From NCBI GenBank assembly GCA_024138015.1, contig JAMXBB010000011.1, forward strand, positions 40,230,542 to 40,294,541: 64,000 nucleotides of DNA, in the 5' to 3' direction. The notes under the pieces are model-generated. The model made no database searches, was not told where the DNA came from, and was given only the letters and a program-made list of their open reading frames with translations. This stretch comes from Lumnitzera littorea (taxonomy: Eukaryota; Streptophyta; Magnoliopsida; Myrtales; Combretaceae). The stretch's first letter is position 1. Each line of letters opens with the position of its first letter. This document shows, in pieces, positions 31,901 to 44,439 of the stretch. The position numbers and the translations under genes were made by a program.

Positions 31901-32395
31901 GGGTCAATGTCACAGCTTACACATCAGTTTGCTAATTTTTGTAATTATACATCTGAAATTTCAATTTCTCTATTTATATATTCAATTAAGAATTTAGTTA
32001 TTATCATCTACATCTTGATTAACTTCAATTAATATCATTAGTCTAGTTAATACGATAAACTAATAGAATCATTGCCATGCCCTTAGGAGAGTCATGCAAC
32101 TCTTGATAGGTAGTCATAGATCACCTCTTACCAAACAGTTATAGTGACACACTTCAAAAATGAGGGGGGGCAGTGGTGTGATGCGGCTGGGGCTGGGGGT
32201 GGGGGTAGTTGGGCCATGGGCTGCCACCTTATCAATTAATTATATTAATTGAACTAATGATGTAAATTAAAGTTAATTGAGATGCAGACGGTGACAACTA
32301 AATTTTCAATTGTATATATAGTTAGGTAAGTTGAAATTTTCAGTATATAATTACTAAAAGTGATAAAATTAAGGTATAAACCATGATATTACCTC
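31901..32395. mobile_element. 495-bp long-inverted-repeat MITE, Mutator-like
   Basis: Flanked by a perfect 10-bp duplication, ATTAGAGTGA at 31891-31900 and 32396-32405. The ends are inverted repeats (GGGTCAATGTCACAGCTTAC against GAGGTAATATCATGGTTTAT), and the similarity continues inward for about 160 bp: 31975-32055 is the imperfect reverse complement of 32235-32320. Differences are mostly transitions. The loop (about 32061-32234) holds a G-rich segment (32163-32208). No coding sequence. A 9-10-bp duplication with long terminal inverted repeats fits the Mutator group. Confidence 0.8.
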
Positions 32396-32405
32396 ATTAG
32401 AGTGA

Positions 32406-35400
32406 TCTCTAAAGGTGAACAATAATTCAAGATTCTGTTGTTTTGTTTGTCAAATGTGCTTGTGTACATTCAGTTTTATTTGATCTTCAAGTCAATCCAA
32501 CTAATCTCTATTGATGTTTTATTTTTAAAAAATTTTCTCAAACCGGTTGTCCTTCCCATTTTGTTTGTGAAACAATTATATTTGGCCTGTGTGTAATTTG
32601 TTTCCTTGAAGTGGCGATCACTGTCACATGCTGCTGATGGTAAGAGATGGAGGATATGTGCTGCTGAAAGGTGATTACTTCTGTTGTTTGGGTGATGACG
32701 AGTTTTGCATGACAAAAATAAAGGTGAAGCGATGGTTGTGTTCATGGAATTTAACTTCAGCTGAGGATGTGACAATGATGAGAGGTGCGATGATATGGTA
32801 CGTGGTGGTCTTCGAAGTGCTTGTGACAGCATGAGAAATGTGGTGGTTGTATGGTAAATGGTAATGACCAATGAGAAATCTTGCTGTGCTTATGTGGGAA
32901 GTGGAAGTCGTCCTTCTTGTGGCATTTAGTTATAATATCTCTCAAGAAAAAACCGCCACAATTCTTAAACATTTGCAGCAAGTCTTAACCTTTTCATTTT
33001 GAATCTTAAATTATCAACCTATTAAAAATTGTGCTATTGATATGATGCTTTACACTGACTATTAGAGTTTTATCTCTATGCCATGTTAGGCAAAGAGGCC
33101 AATGAAAAGAAAGCCCGTCATCTTCTTCCTCACCCTTGTCTTCTTCGTCCCCTATACCCATCTTCGCCCCTTCGCACCCGTAAGAGATTTCAGATATGTA
33201 TATTGTCACGAGTCGCCTATGATATATTGTTATTTGCATTAAAGAAAGTCAGAGGGTAAGAGTTTCAATCTGATTATATTAAATAACATGGTTGATGGGG
33301 ATATATGTGATCCCATACACGTTATAGACAAGAGAAGCTCATATAGCAAATCTGCAATTCTATCTAAAATTATCAAGGGGGTTGTTGGTTTGAAACATAC
33401 AATATGAACATAAAAGCATGAATTTCTGCTACTCATGCAAATAAATTTTTTTAGAAAATGTACATACTTTTATTATATATGATGGAAACACAAAACTTTA
33501 ACATAAATTTTATTCACAAATTAAGTTATATTGTAAATAATTAATTATAGATTATTATGTCGAAAAAATAAGTGTTAGTGTCAATATAATTTACATTAAA
33601 ATATGAATCATTATAATAAAATACAAATTTTAGTTTAATCATTAATCGTTAGCTAGTTTTCTTTTTTTATAATTAAAACGATTACCAACTCTCCAACACT
33701 TATCATAATCATTATTGTTGTCAATATCATTATAATTGCTAACTTTGCCATTGAAACAACTATCAATCATCGTCATATCTTACAATTCGAAATCCTTTAA
33801 ATTGTCCATTCTTATTTCATCTTCATGTTATGAACTTTCAAATAATCTTAAGTCTTACTCTTGAAACTTTTCGAATCTATATATGCGTTGACTCCTTCAT
33901 AATATCACCCTTGTATTCTCCCTTACCCATTGCACTCGAGAAGGATACCACCAATTCGTTTAACGAGCTAAATGTATTTATTTTTTCTCAATCATCCAAT
34001 CATTAATGGATAAGACATCTTGTATAATTATTTCACTCATTTGATAGACTTTTTTAAATCGTTGGAGTATGGGTCCTTTTCTTACTTTTAATAGCACATT
34101 AAACCTACATTAAGTAGAATTATAAAAGCCCGAATTTCATGGCAATATAGATCATATGCAAGGAATCAAAGCCATAGACACTCTTTTTTATTTTTCCCAT
34201 AAAGCTATTGAACTTAATCTAAAAATTTGGAGAAAGGTTATATGATTGGCCTATTGAACTGATTTTACAACAAAACAAAAACAGCCAAATAAACTTTATC
34301 CAATTGTTTGTGTGCCTTTTAGCTATATGCAAAGGATATGTGCAAATCTGGCTTTGTTTGAAAACTATTTTACTCATTCATTCAAATGAAGTGATCCACT
34401 CTTCAATATTTTAGCTTCAATAACACTTATGTTACATTCACTTCTCTGAAAAGAATAAAATTGTAATGGAATAATTAAGTTAGAGAGTTGTTGCTAAATA
34501 TTTGTGTTAAGCCAAAAGCTTTTAAGATAAAGACAAAAGGCTATGGGAATACTAAGCTGTCTAGCATTGCCCCTCCATGCCTAAGTTAGATAGTGCTTAA
34601 GTGTATGAAATTATGTAGGTTGAGAGTAAAAAATGAGTGAAAGAGAGTTCATCATAGACTTAAATCCTCTATTTATAGATGGAGTAGGTTTAATTGTCTC
34701 GTAGCAATAAAACTATTTAGACCATGTCCCATAATTATGGAAGTGGGGTAGCTAATGATTGCTGGGTGCAATACTAGATCACTTGTGCCCATTATCGTGC
34801 TTTGGATATTCAAACTCTTAGCATAAGCTTAACCAACTTGAGCTTGATGACCTAAGCTCATAAAACATATATTCTAACTTGTTCTAACCTATTTCAAGCT
34901 CTTCTACCTTAGCCTGAGTTCTTTCAAGAGCATATAAGCATATAGTTAGTGTAATAATAGCATGATACAGCTTAGTTGATTAAGTTGCACTAGATTGAAA
35001 TAGCTTGGCACAGCCTACATATAGGTTAGCTTGCACTTGGAAGCCTTTATTGAAAATCACCTATCAACATAAAGAACTAAAATAAGGCTACAACAATGTA
35101 TGGTGGTTAGTGTTTTTGTCAATTTATTTGTCATAAAATTGTTCGTATATTGTGTAATAGGCTAAAGAGATTCAAAGGTTAAAAGCTAAATAGTTAAAAT
35201 AATACCACCAAACAACTATGTTACTATAACATTATAATTGTAATGGTATGAATTTTTAACTACTTATAATTATAGAATTAAAATTAATATATTAAGTATA
35301 TATAAACTATCAATTTTATATTAACATAATGTGTTAAATATTATCGGCAAATTGCACTAAAAGGGCTTAAATTTATCCTTTTTTTTTAGGGCCCATGTTT

Positions 35401-36655
35401 CATTTTTTTCCATTTTAGAATTCATGTTTTCATTTTTTTTTTCTTCATGCACATTCTACATACGTACTAGTTATATTCATTATACAATATTATAATTTTA
35501 GTGTATTATTTAAAATTCACATAATTACGTTAATTAGTTATAATAATATAATGAATTTAGTTATATAATTAACTTTTTAAACTATATATTTAATCCTTGT
35601 GAAATTTTATAACATTATCATATGTCATATTTATATGTTACCAAATATCATTTAATTACTTTATTACATTATATTGTATATTGTTTATATTTATAATATA
35701 ATACTAAAATTTAATAAAATGTTATTTATAGTTTGTAATACAAATATCATAGTTATTATAATAAATTTTAAAAAATTATTTATTATATTAATTATGTAAT
35801 TATATAATACAATGTGAGATTTAAATATCATTGTTATATAATCATAAAACACGATTTAAATTTTAATATATAATTATAAAATATAATTTTTATATTAGTC
35901 ATACAATATAATTATTTAATAAATGGTACTTATACTTATTAAAGATATATAATTGTATTCCAACATTTAGGATGTATAAGTATAACATGTTAAGAGTATT
36001 TAGCCTAACACACATCTTACTCTATTGGTAAAAGTTTTTAAATCATAGAATAAAAACTTATGCTATACCAAGCAAAAACCATTGTAACTTGCACAACTTA
36101 CTAAAGTATAGAATATATTGTAAAACTTGTGAATTCTTAATTATATTTTCATGATATAAATTTTTCGAGGTAAATAGTCCAACAACTTGTTAATTTCTCC
36201 CATAATTTTAACTAGTTAATTCATCAACCTACGAGTTTTCAACAATTTAATAGCATATTTTTCAAGTTACGTATTTTTCATATAGATATATATCATAAAC
36301 CTAATAATATAACTATGAGCTATTTATTAGAACATTATCATAAAATTTCAATTATCATAAGATCTAAGTCCACTTGCTTAAAATAAATATAAGAGTACCA
36401 AATCCATTACAATGGTTTTACTAATATAACCAACTGTTAACAACATAATAGAACAAAAATAAATTAAGGTTCAAACAATTTTGAGTATGTAGTTAAGCTA
36501 GATATAGTATATTTTGCTATTGTTCTATATTGTCAATTAAGAATTTTTACAGAGTGAGTATAGGATACTATTTATATACATTAAGGTATATGCTCCAAAA
36601 TAAATATAAGGTATGAACATCATACCAATTTTAAGTTATTATGATGATTTTTACA
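32406..36655. other. AT-rich intergenic DNA, no gene seen
   Basis: All frames here are short and overlap on both strands (32.5-33.4 kb). From 33.4 kb on, the DNA is extremely AT-rich. A segment near 34560-35060 has LTR-like character (ATTTATAGATGG near 34670, CACCTATCAACATAAAG at its right) but no matching second copy, so no element is called. Confidence 0.5.
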
Positions 36656-37010
36656 CTATGTTTAGGAAGAAGGAAAATATTAGAAAGGAATGAAAATAAG
36701 AGAGAAATTTACATTTTTACTCTGTTTGGGAAAATAAAAGAAGTGAAGTGAATAAATTAAATGAAAATTTGAAAACCTACTATTACTAATAGTCCATTAT
36801 AAATAATTGCTTATTGAAAAAGATGGCACTAATAATAGACAAAATAATAATTTTAAAATGTTTTCCTTCATTTCTTTCCATATATTTGGAAAGAACACAT
36901 TTTTGTAGGGCCTAAAGAATTAAATTCCCAGTATTGTCTTCTTGATTTTCCTTCCTCCTAACATGAAAAGTCAAATTTTTCCTTCCCCTTTCCACCCTTC
37001 TAAACATAAG
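36656..37010. mobile_element. MITE candidate, about 355 bp
   Basis: The left end CTATGTTTAGGAAGAAGG and the complement of the right end, CTTATGTTTAGAAGGGTGG, form an imperfect terminal inverted repeat. The left arm is purine-rich, the right arm pyrimidine-rich. No coding sequence and no convincing target duplication. The TGTTTAGGAAG-type end resembles common plant hAT or Harbinger-derived MITEs. Confidence 0.5.
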
Positions 37011-38261
37011 CTAAAGGACACGTTTTAATCAATTGTGGTTTAAAAAACCTTAATAAGACACAATAGAAATGGTGTCAATAAAACTAGTGTGATGGGATAC
37101 ATAACTAATAAAATCGGGTTCCACATTTTTTCAGTCATTCCCTTCTCTTTTGTTTTTGTTTTTTCTTCCCTTAAAACATTTCTCTACCTTTTTTTTTTTT
37201 CCTTTTTGTCCCTTTCTTTTTCATTTTAATTCTATGCCTTAAGCTCTATTTTCCCTCTCTCATAAGTTCCTCTCTCTCTATATCTCTTCCTCTCTAACTA
37301 CGAACCTATAGATCCTATTTAGATTGTCTTTTTTTCCATCTGCATCCTATTTATATTTTATCCATATTTGTTTAAAATATGATGTTTAAAATTATCTTAT
37401 CTCATACTTTTAAGAGTAAGGATTTCAAAAATATATATCTTATGCACTTGAATTAGGATTTGTGTAAAATGAATAAAATAAATAGTAGATAAATTCAAAT
37501 TCATAAAGATTTGTTAGGTATTTAGTTTTTAGAATATTGGTATATGTATAATTATATTTCCATTTTTTTAGTATCTCTTTTTTTACAAGAGGCAAGATTT
37601 GAATGAATGTTAAAAAAAAAAAAAAAAAACTGACATGATAAGGGAAAAAAGTGAACCAAACAAACCAAAATTAAAACCAAAATCAAGAGCATCAAACCTT
37701 AAATTTACAAATTCAGCCAATTAGTCGAACTCCATCTCAAAGTGTGTGTTCTTCGGCAAAGCTCCTAAAAAAGGGTTAAGCAAAAACATGTTCCATATAT
37801 TTGGTAGTGAAGGCGCTTTCATGTTTTTTATTTTTGAAGAAGAAGACACTTTTGAGGAAGGCACCTTCTTGTTATTTTATTAAAGGAGAAGGCACATTTC
37901 TAAAAGGTGCCTTCTTTGTAAGTACTTGCAAAATCAGAATCAATAAGTACAATGGACCATCTAAAATACAATATAAAGTAACAACACAGGAACAAACTGA
38001 AATAAATAGTAATCTACTAAAAAAACCAAAACACCATCTCTAACTCAAAGTTCACTTCGTATCACAAATTTAAACAAAACATTTACAGCTCATATTCCCA
38101 ACTTCAAACTTGGTTATTACTAGTTTAAACCAAATAATGAAGTATAAAATAGCTAAGACATATGATGAAATATCATTAAGTTAAACTTATATTAAATTTT
38201 ACATCAATAGAAATAGTTAATCTAGTTGTTCATATAAAAGACATAAATGAATACATTTAAT
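37011..38261. other. Noncoding DNA with a cluster of GAAGGCAC words
   Basis: No gene. A 19-base A run is at about 37611-37629. At 37809-37914 five related words occur, four as GAAGGCRC-like and the last inverted (AAGGTGCCTTC). The plus-strand frame over them (37801-38043) has no recognisable domain. Confidence 0.4.
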
Positions 38262-38598
38262 CCCTTCTTCTCCTAGTCTTAATGAACGCTCGTAGTACTT
38301 TAGATGCCAAACTCTTCCTAAGCCTCTTCTCCTCAAGAATGGCTAGAACCTGTGACTCATACGTCTGTATTTGCTCTTAGCATGGTTTAAAGAATTGTGG
38401 ATAGTCGACTATATCTATTTGAGAAGAACTTTTACTTGGGAACTAACAAACCTTCTTCCTCACTCATGTAAAGTTAGTGGTGTGAAGGGAGGATCATCCT
38501 GCATCTCTATAAGCAAAGTTTCAAATAAGCTGATAAGAGGGCCCAACATGCTACCTATATCTAGACACTTGGATGATATAGAGGTAAGAGATAGATCT
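38262..38598 (-). pseudogene. Decayed minus-strand coding debris left of element C
   Basis: Minus-strand frames give DLSLTSISSKCLDIGSMLGP, LISLFETLLIEMQDDPPFTP and, in another frame, YESQVLAILEEKRLRKSLAS followed by an Arg/Lys-rich end and a stop. They have normal amino acid composition and the same strand as the PMD pseudogene on the other side of element C. They may be its C-terminal part, separated by the insertion of C, but no motif confirms it. Confidence 0.3.
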
Positions 38599-41193
38599 TG
38601 TCGTGCTTAATTTTTTCCTCACAGTTTTATATAAATTAGTCTTCTTCAAACTAATCAGTTTTAAACCCTACCCTTTTAATACTAACCATAGCTAAGGTTT
38701 AAAAAACACTGGTTCTTTTATATTTTGAAAATTGTTTAGAATCGCCACTCGACTAAAGTTTGGAAAGAGAATTAAATTATAACCAATTAAGTAGATTGGT
38801 TATAATTTTACTAATGATCTTCTCAATTAAACCAATTTTATAAACAATTTTAGAAACCAGAGAAACAGGTCCGAATGTTAAGATTTTTAAACCCTTACGG
38901 GTACTAATAACTTTTCAAATTTAATCTTAATCACCTTTCAAAAAGGACTATTTTATCAAACAAAAATCGATTTATTAGTTAACGAATTGAATTAAGTGAT
39001 TTAAACTAAAAAAAAAAAAGAAAAGTTTATTTTTTTTCATTTTTTACCGTTGCCTCGTAAATACCTACTTATCCATTATTTGAGATCGGATGTATATAAT
39101 TCTTTAAACGAAAACTTTAATGGGTTAATTAATTTTAGTTTCGAAAAAAAAAAGGTCAAGTTTACGTTTTTACCCAATTTAATTTATTTAAGGAAATTAT
39201 TCTAAAAAGTCCTAATCGGGGTTTATTTTTTTAAGTTCAAAATAGGATCCTAGTTTCAAAAAAGGTCCATTTATTTTATTTATTAAAAAAAACTATTTTT
39301 TTTCTAAGTGGCAAAATCTTTTTTTATTATTATTATTTGATCTATTTAGTTTATTTTATTTTCTATTTCTATTTTATTGTTTATTATTATTATTTTTCCT
39401 TTTGCTTTGACTACATAAAAAAAAAAAAAAAAACTAAACTTAGCCCTTTTTTTTGTTTCCTTTTCCTTTTGCTTTTTCCTCTCTTTTTTCTTTTTTTTTT
39501 TTCGATTACATTTACATAAATAATTAAAAAGAAAAAAGAAAAAAAAAGAATATATATATATATATATATATATACAAAATGACTAAAATAACTAAATAAG
39601 AGAAAGGGCTAGACTTGGATCTTCTGTACGAGTCGGGTTTGGAGTATGGATCTAGGTCGTAGGTGAAGAAGATTGCACTGGCTCTTAGGGGACAATTTCG
39701 AGTGTTCCAAGCTCCCAATTGACTGGGGAATTAGGTAGGTGGGGGTAGGTTAGGGAGGCTGCCGAAGGAAGTTAAGGTGGTTGGAATGGTTTTTAGTTGT
39801 GGTGGTCAGCGACAATGGAGCTACAGTTACAGTGGTAGCTGCCAGGTTTAAGAGAGGTATTAGGTTGAGGGTTTAAGGTGGCGGGCAGTTTAGGCGTAGG
39901 GTTAGTTTAGGCTTAGGGCAGTAGCTCATGATGGTTCATGAGTAAGGGTCTTGGTGGTTAAGGGTTTGCAAAGCCCTTGATGGTGCTCATGTGAGAGGTT
40001 ATGGCAAGGCATTGGGTTGGTTGGGTTCAAGTGCTAGGGACCTAAGAAGCTCGGCTACGGTGTTGGCTTGGTTCAACAATCTACTAAAACCAAGCTTTGA
40101 GCTAAAGAGAGACAACACTGAACCTAAAGAGAGAAAGAGTTTGAGTGCACCTTTTGTTTAGATTTTTATGATCATTCATGTCCAGAACATCTATTAGAGC
40201 TCCTATTTATACTGGGTGAATCATCGAATGACAAAGTTAAGTCCAAAAATTAAAGCTTAGGTTTGACCTTAAAATTAACCACAAATTCATGCTAATTGTT
40301 GGTCAATACTTAGCTTAAGAGTGTTAATACTTGCCTTAAAGTGACATAGAAGCTTCAATTCTTACTCTATTAGTCCAGATTCAACAAATTATTTCAAAAG
40401 CTTAAATCATGGATCTTCACTTTTTTGAATCTTTAATGGACGATTCAAAATAAGAAATGGAAGAATTTGGTCGTGAAAATGGTATAGATTGGAAATATTC
40501 TAAGTCTATTTCATGATTTCACCATTAAATTGGTGAAATCAAGAAGAAAAAGGGTCGCGAAGTAGGCTATCCAAGCACATTTTGCGTAAGAAAGGAGGAG
40601 AAAATGAGGGAAAGAGAAGGAAAAAAAAAGGTTCACCCAATCCGCGCTTGACACATATCCTGATTGGAAAAAAAAAAAGGCACATTGTGCTTTGGACCAA
40701 ACTCGAACCTATGACTTCTTAAATGTTCATGGGTGATTTTTTCATCAGGTCGTTAGTCTATGCCTTATCCATATATGCAATCATATTGCGTATATGGACT
40801 AGGCTGACCTAAGCTAGGTTTAAATCTAAGTGCAGGCCTAAAAATTCTTATTTTAAAATGTTAGGCTTAAAGCTAAAGCTAAATTAAAAAGAAAAAACTC
40901 TATTATATTATTATTATTTACTACTCTTCTTTAAAAAAAAAAAAATTCCATCTTTTGTGCTTTTCTGTACTTTTTTAAAATTTCTTATTTTTCGACATTT
41001 CCTAAATTTTTCTATCTTTTTGTGCTTTTCTAAATTTTTTATTTTTTTCTAAATTTCTTGTTTTTCTTTCTAAATTTGTTACTTTTTTCTTTAGGTTTTC
41101 TTGATTTTCTATTTTTTGCATTTTTCCTAATTTAGGATATTTTATCCTATTGAAACAAATAAATAAAAGGAAGGCAAAAATTAGGTATCTACA
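38599..41193 (-). mobile_element. 3' LTR of Tat-type element C
   Basis: The plus strand starts TGTCGTGCTTAATTTTTTCC and ends AATTAGGTATCTACA, so on the minus strand it begins TGTAGATACC. It is 2595 bp, contains the GAATCGCCAC word near 38751 and a low-complexity block (39300-39580), and matches the right LTR (54334-56318) almost throughout. In one 112-base stretch (40131 onwards against 55850 onwards) I counted 15 differences, so the element is old. Confidence 0.85.
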
Positions 41194-41210
41194 ACTGCCT
41201 CCTCTTTGTG
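41194..41210 (-). other. Polypurine tract of element C
   Basis: The minus strand reads CACAAAGAGGAGGCAGT and then directly TGTAGATACC, the LTR start. It is a near-perfect polypurine tract of the kind (AAAGAGGGGCAG) found before the 3' LTR of Tat-lineage elements. Confidence 0.85.
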
Positions 41211-41375
41211 AATAAAACTTCACCACTAGGACAAAAAAAAGATGCTATTTTTGCTCCGGGAGTGACTTTAACCTAAGTAGTTCAACAACTAGCTACTTGA
41301 TTCGTTGGGGATTTGGTGAAAAGGCTAAAGAGAGAAGAGGCACTCTATGAGCTGAAAAGAAGAATTGAAGCTTAG

Positions 41376-41705
41376 TCATACCCTTCTAAGGGTACTAACT
41401 TAGGTAGAAGCTCCTCTCGAGGATTAGTAACTCTAAGTTGGAATTGATCTCGAAGAACCTCGTCATGCCCTTCTAGGCTCACTAACCTATGCGAGAACAT
41501 CTCTCGAGGACTAGTAAACCCTAAGTTGGAGTTGATCTTGAAGAACTTGGTTATGTCCTTATAGGCTCACTAACCTAGGCAAGAGTATCTCTCGAGGGCT
41601 AGCAAACCATAAGCTAGAATCGATCTTGAAGAACTTGCTCGTGCCCTTCTAGGTTTACTAACCTAGGTGGGAGCGTCTCTTAAAGACTAATAACCCTAAA
41701 TTAGA
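41376..41705. repeat. Tandem repeat, 88-bp period, four copies
   Basis: Unit starts are 41376, 41463, 41551 and 41639, spaced 87, 88 and 88. Each has TC-TGCCCTTCTAGGCTCACTAACCTAGG, then TCTCTCGAGG-CTAGTAA and GTTGATCTTGAAGAACTTG. The last copy is incomplete. It lies between integrase and the polypurine tract, where Tat/Ogre elements are known to carry tandem repeats. Confidence 0.85.
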
Positions 41706-41719
41706 ATCTACGAAAGAAA

Positions 41720-41876
41720 GCATCCTATGGGCTCACTATGAGAAATTGATGAGGGACAACGCCCTATAGGCTCACTAAAAGAATATTGGTAAGGGAAGCG
41801 TCCTATGGGCTCGTTATGGCAATTTGGTGAAGAGAAGTCCCCTATGGGATCAATAAAAGAAACTGAGTCAAGATAG
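41720..41876. repeat. Tandem repeat, 39-bp period, four copies
   Basis: CCTATGGG or CCTATAGG recurs at 41724, 41763, 41802 and 41840 with GCTCACTA-like and AATTGGTGAAGGG-like parts between. A fifth, looser copy is near 41910. It follows directly on the 88-bp repeat. Confidence 0.75.
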
Positions 41877-42639
41877 TGCTTTTAAGGGCTGGCTAAGCAC
41901 CAAATGCAAAAGGTGAGCACCTTATGGGCTTACTCAAAAGAATGTTAGGAGTAAAAACTAGTCATAATCTAAATGCAAATGCAATGTTTAAAAACCAATG
42001 CGCTAATATCGTATCGAAGTACTTACTTGATCTTTATTGATAGCACCCAAACTGTCAAACCTTTTCTTAAGAAGTCCCATTAAAATCGACCGACTCACTC
42101 TTTGATCCTTTGTTGTCAACCCAATTGATCTTGATTAAAACTTTTGAGACTTCGCTAGCTCTTTTAGAGAAGTTACAAAAATTATCCCAATACAGGATGT
42201 CATCTACTGTTTTTGTCTTTCCAAAACTTTTACGATCGAAGCCTTTATTCTCAACTAATGAATATCTGTCGAGAGGTGATTACTTATTTGGATTTCACAT
42301 TTCCTTCAAGAATAGACAATAAAAACTCCCTATTAAGGGGGATCAATCTGTAATAAAGTATTTTAAAGAGTTTTGTCATTTACCAATGTTCTATATCTCA
42401 CTTCCCAACTTCTCTTGTGTTTTCAGTATATGGGTTCGATGAAATGGAGCAAGAGAGCTGGACCTTTTAATGGAGAGGGTGATGATTCCAACATTAACAA
42501 TTGCCAAAGATATTAACTTTGCTTATAGAGAATGAAAATTAGACCTTAATAACATTCAAAATGACTGGCACTTTTGTGTCTTGAGTAAAAAAATTTTCAT
42601 TGACTTCTTATGCGTAGTATGACTTCTTATGGATAGTAC

Positions 42640-43860
42640 CACTTTATAGTATTAGCATTTACAAGGTCTCTCAATTCTAGACCATCCATTTTGGACAAAA
42701 TTAAAGCCCCTCCTAATAATACCCGCTTCACAACATAAGGGCCTCTGTAACTGGAAGAAAATTTTCCTCTTGAGTCTTGTGCATTGAGGAGAGCCTTTCT
42801 CAACACTATATCACCATCTTTGAAGTTTTGGGGCCATACCCTTTTTGTTGAAAGCCTAAGCCATTCTTTGTTGATAACACTGATTATGACATAAGGCTAT
42901 CAACTCCTCTAATCAATCAGATTTAATTGCTCGATGCATTTCTTTACCCAATCGGCTTCATCCAACTAGGTTTCTGATAGTACTTTGAGCAATAAGATCT
43001 CAACCTTTATTGGTAGCACTGCTTTCATACCGTATACCAAAGAGTAGGGTATTGCCCGAATTGACATTCTAATGGAAGTCTAATAGGCCATAAGTGCAAA
43101 TGACAACATCGTATGCCAATCCTTATGCAATAGCCATTTTTTGATAATTCTTTTAGGGTTTTTATTAGCTGCTTCAATGGTTCTATTCATTTGGGGTCGA
43201 TAAGGAGTAAAGTTCCCGTGAATGATCTTAAACTATCGGCACAAGTCTAATACAAGCTTATTGTTGAGATTAGTGCCATTATCAATAATGATCATTTTTG
43301 GAGCCTTGTATTTAGCTAAGATGTCTTTCTTAATGAACTTAACTACAACCCCTTTAGTAACGCTCGAGTAGGATGAGGCCTTAACCCATTTGCTGAAATA
43401 GTCGATGGCGACACGTATAAAGTGATGCTCATTAGATGCTTTTGGAGTAATTGGGCTAATATGTCTATTCCCCACATTGAAAAAGGCTACGATGCCAAGA
43501 TTATATGTAATTCTTGAGACGGGGTGTTTATCTTATTTGCATAAACTTAGCATTGGTAATAATGCCTAACATGTTTGATGCAATCACTTTCCATTATTGA
43601 CTAGTAGTACCCTAGCCTCATAATTTTCTTAGCTAGCATGTAACCATTCATGTGAGGGTCATATACTCCTTCGTGTACTTCTTTCATCAACATCTCAACC
43701 TCCTTGTCGTCTACACACCTTAAAAGTATACTATCAAAAGATCGCCAATACAAAGTGGACTTGCTTATTAAGAATTGAGTGGCCAATCTCTTAATCATCC
43801 TTCTATCCTTTTGCTCGACCTCTTCAAGGTATGTACCTTATTGTAGGAACATTTTAATAT
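42640..43860 (-). pseudogene. Tat-lineage integrase (element C)
   Basis: The minus strand has the zinc-domain approach (LLRCVDDKEVEMLMKEVHEG, then MNGYMLAKKIMRLGYYW-like) at 43798-43600 and the catalytic core at 43475-43233: ISPITPKASNEHHFIRVAID with DYFSKWVKASSY, and a MIIIDNGTNLNN segment carrying the second Asp. The wording IDYFTKWVEAxxY and IITDNGTNLNN is that of Tat/Athila-lineage integrases, unlike elements B and D. Below 43230 the frame is broken but continues through the region with the Glu and the C-terminus to about 42640. This enzyme would integrate the element; stops make it inactive. Confidence 0.8.
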
Positions 43861-44067
43861 CATGGTACCAGAGCTTTTGGTCATTCATACCCTTAATTGC
43901 CAAACAGAAGGTAGGCTTATCTTCAATTTCAATAGTGAGGGGCTGAATCTCGACTCCACCAGATATCTAGATCATAGATGCTAAAGTGGCTAAGGCATCA
44001 ACAAATTGATTATGAGTTCTCGGTATGTGATTGAAAGTGATTTCTTTGAATTTCCCAATAAATTCAG

Positions 44068-44370
44068 TCAAGTGCTAGTGATAAGGTACCAATTTAGAAT
44101 CTTTCGTCTTGTACTCTCCTTGAACTTAGTCAATAATGAGTAAGAGTCCCTGTATACTTCTAATTGTTCAATATCTTTATCTAGGGCTATTTTGAGTCCC
44201 ATTATGCATGCTTCATACTCAGCAATATTATTAGTGTATTGGAAAACAAGCTTTACAGCCATCAAGTATTGTGTACCTTCAAAGGATATTAGTATCAGCC
44301 TAATTCCACTCCTACATACATTAGTTGCCCCATCAAAGAACATCTTCCACTTTGGTGGTTCATCATCTTC
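44068..44370 (-). pseudogene. Second (archaeal-type) RNase H of element C
   Basis: The frame starts KMFFDGATNVCRSGIRLILI (FDGA holds the first catalytic Asp), then TNNIAEYEACIMGLKIALD with the AEYEA Glu motif and LEVYRDSYSLLTK, where the D-S-LV--Q motif lies. An extra RNase H between the RT/RNase H and integrase is a diagnostic trait of the Tat lineage, as I know it from published work on plant Ty3/gypsy. Position here agrees: RT and the first RNase H are on the right, integrase on the left. Confidence 0.85.
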
Positions 44371-44439
44371 TCCTTCATTAGAACTTCCTTTGACTACTAA
44401 GATTATTGCATCGGGGAAATTGACTTATACCTCTTAAGG

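Noticed and set aside
32476..33436. Cluster of small frames on both strands beyond the MITE
   Set aside because: They overlap one another on opposite strands, have His/Ser-rich or Cys-rich chance composition, and none shows a motif.
39337..39519. Hydrophobic frames at 39337-39519 and 55069-55278, nearly the same
   Set aside because: They fall at the same place in the two LTRs of element C, in a T-rich low-complexity block; the similarity is that of the LTRs, not of a protein.
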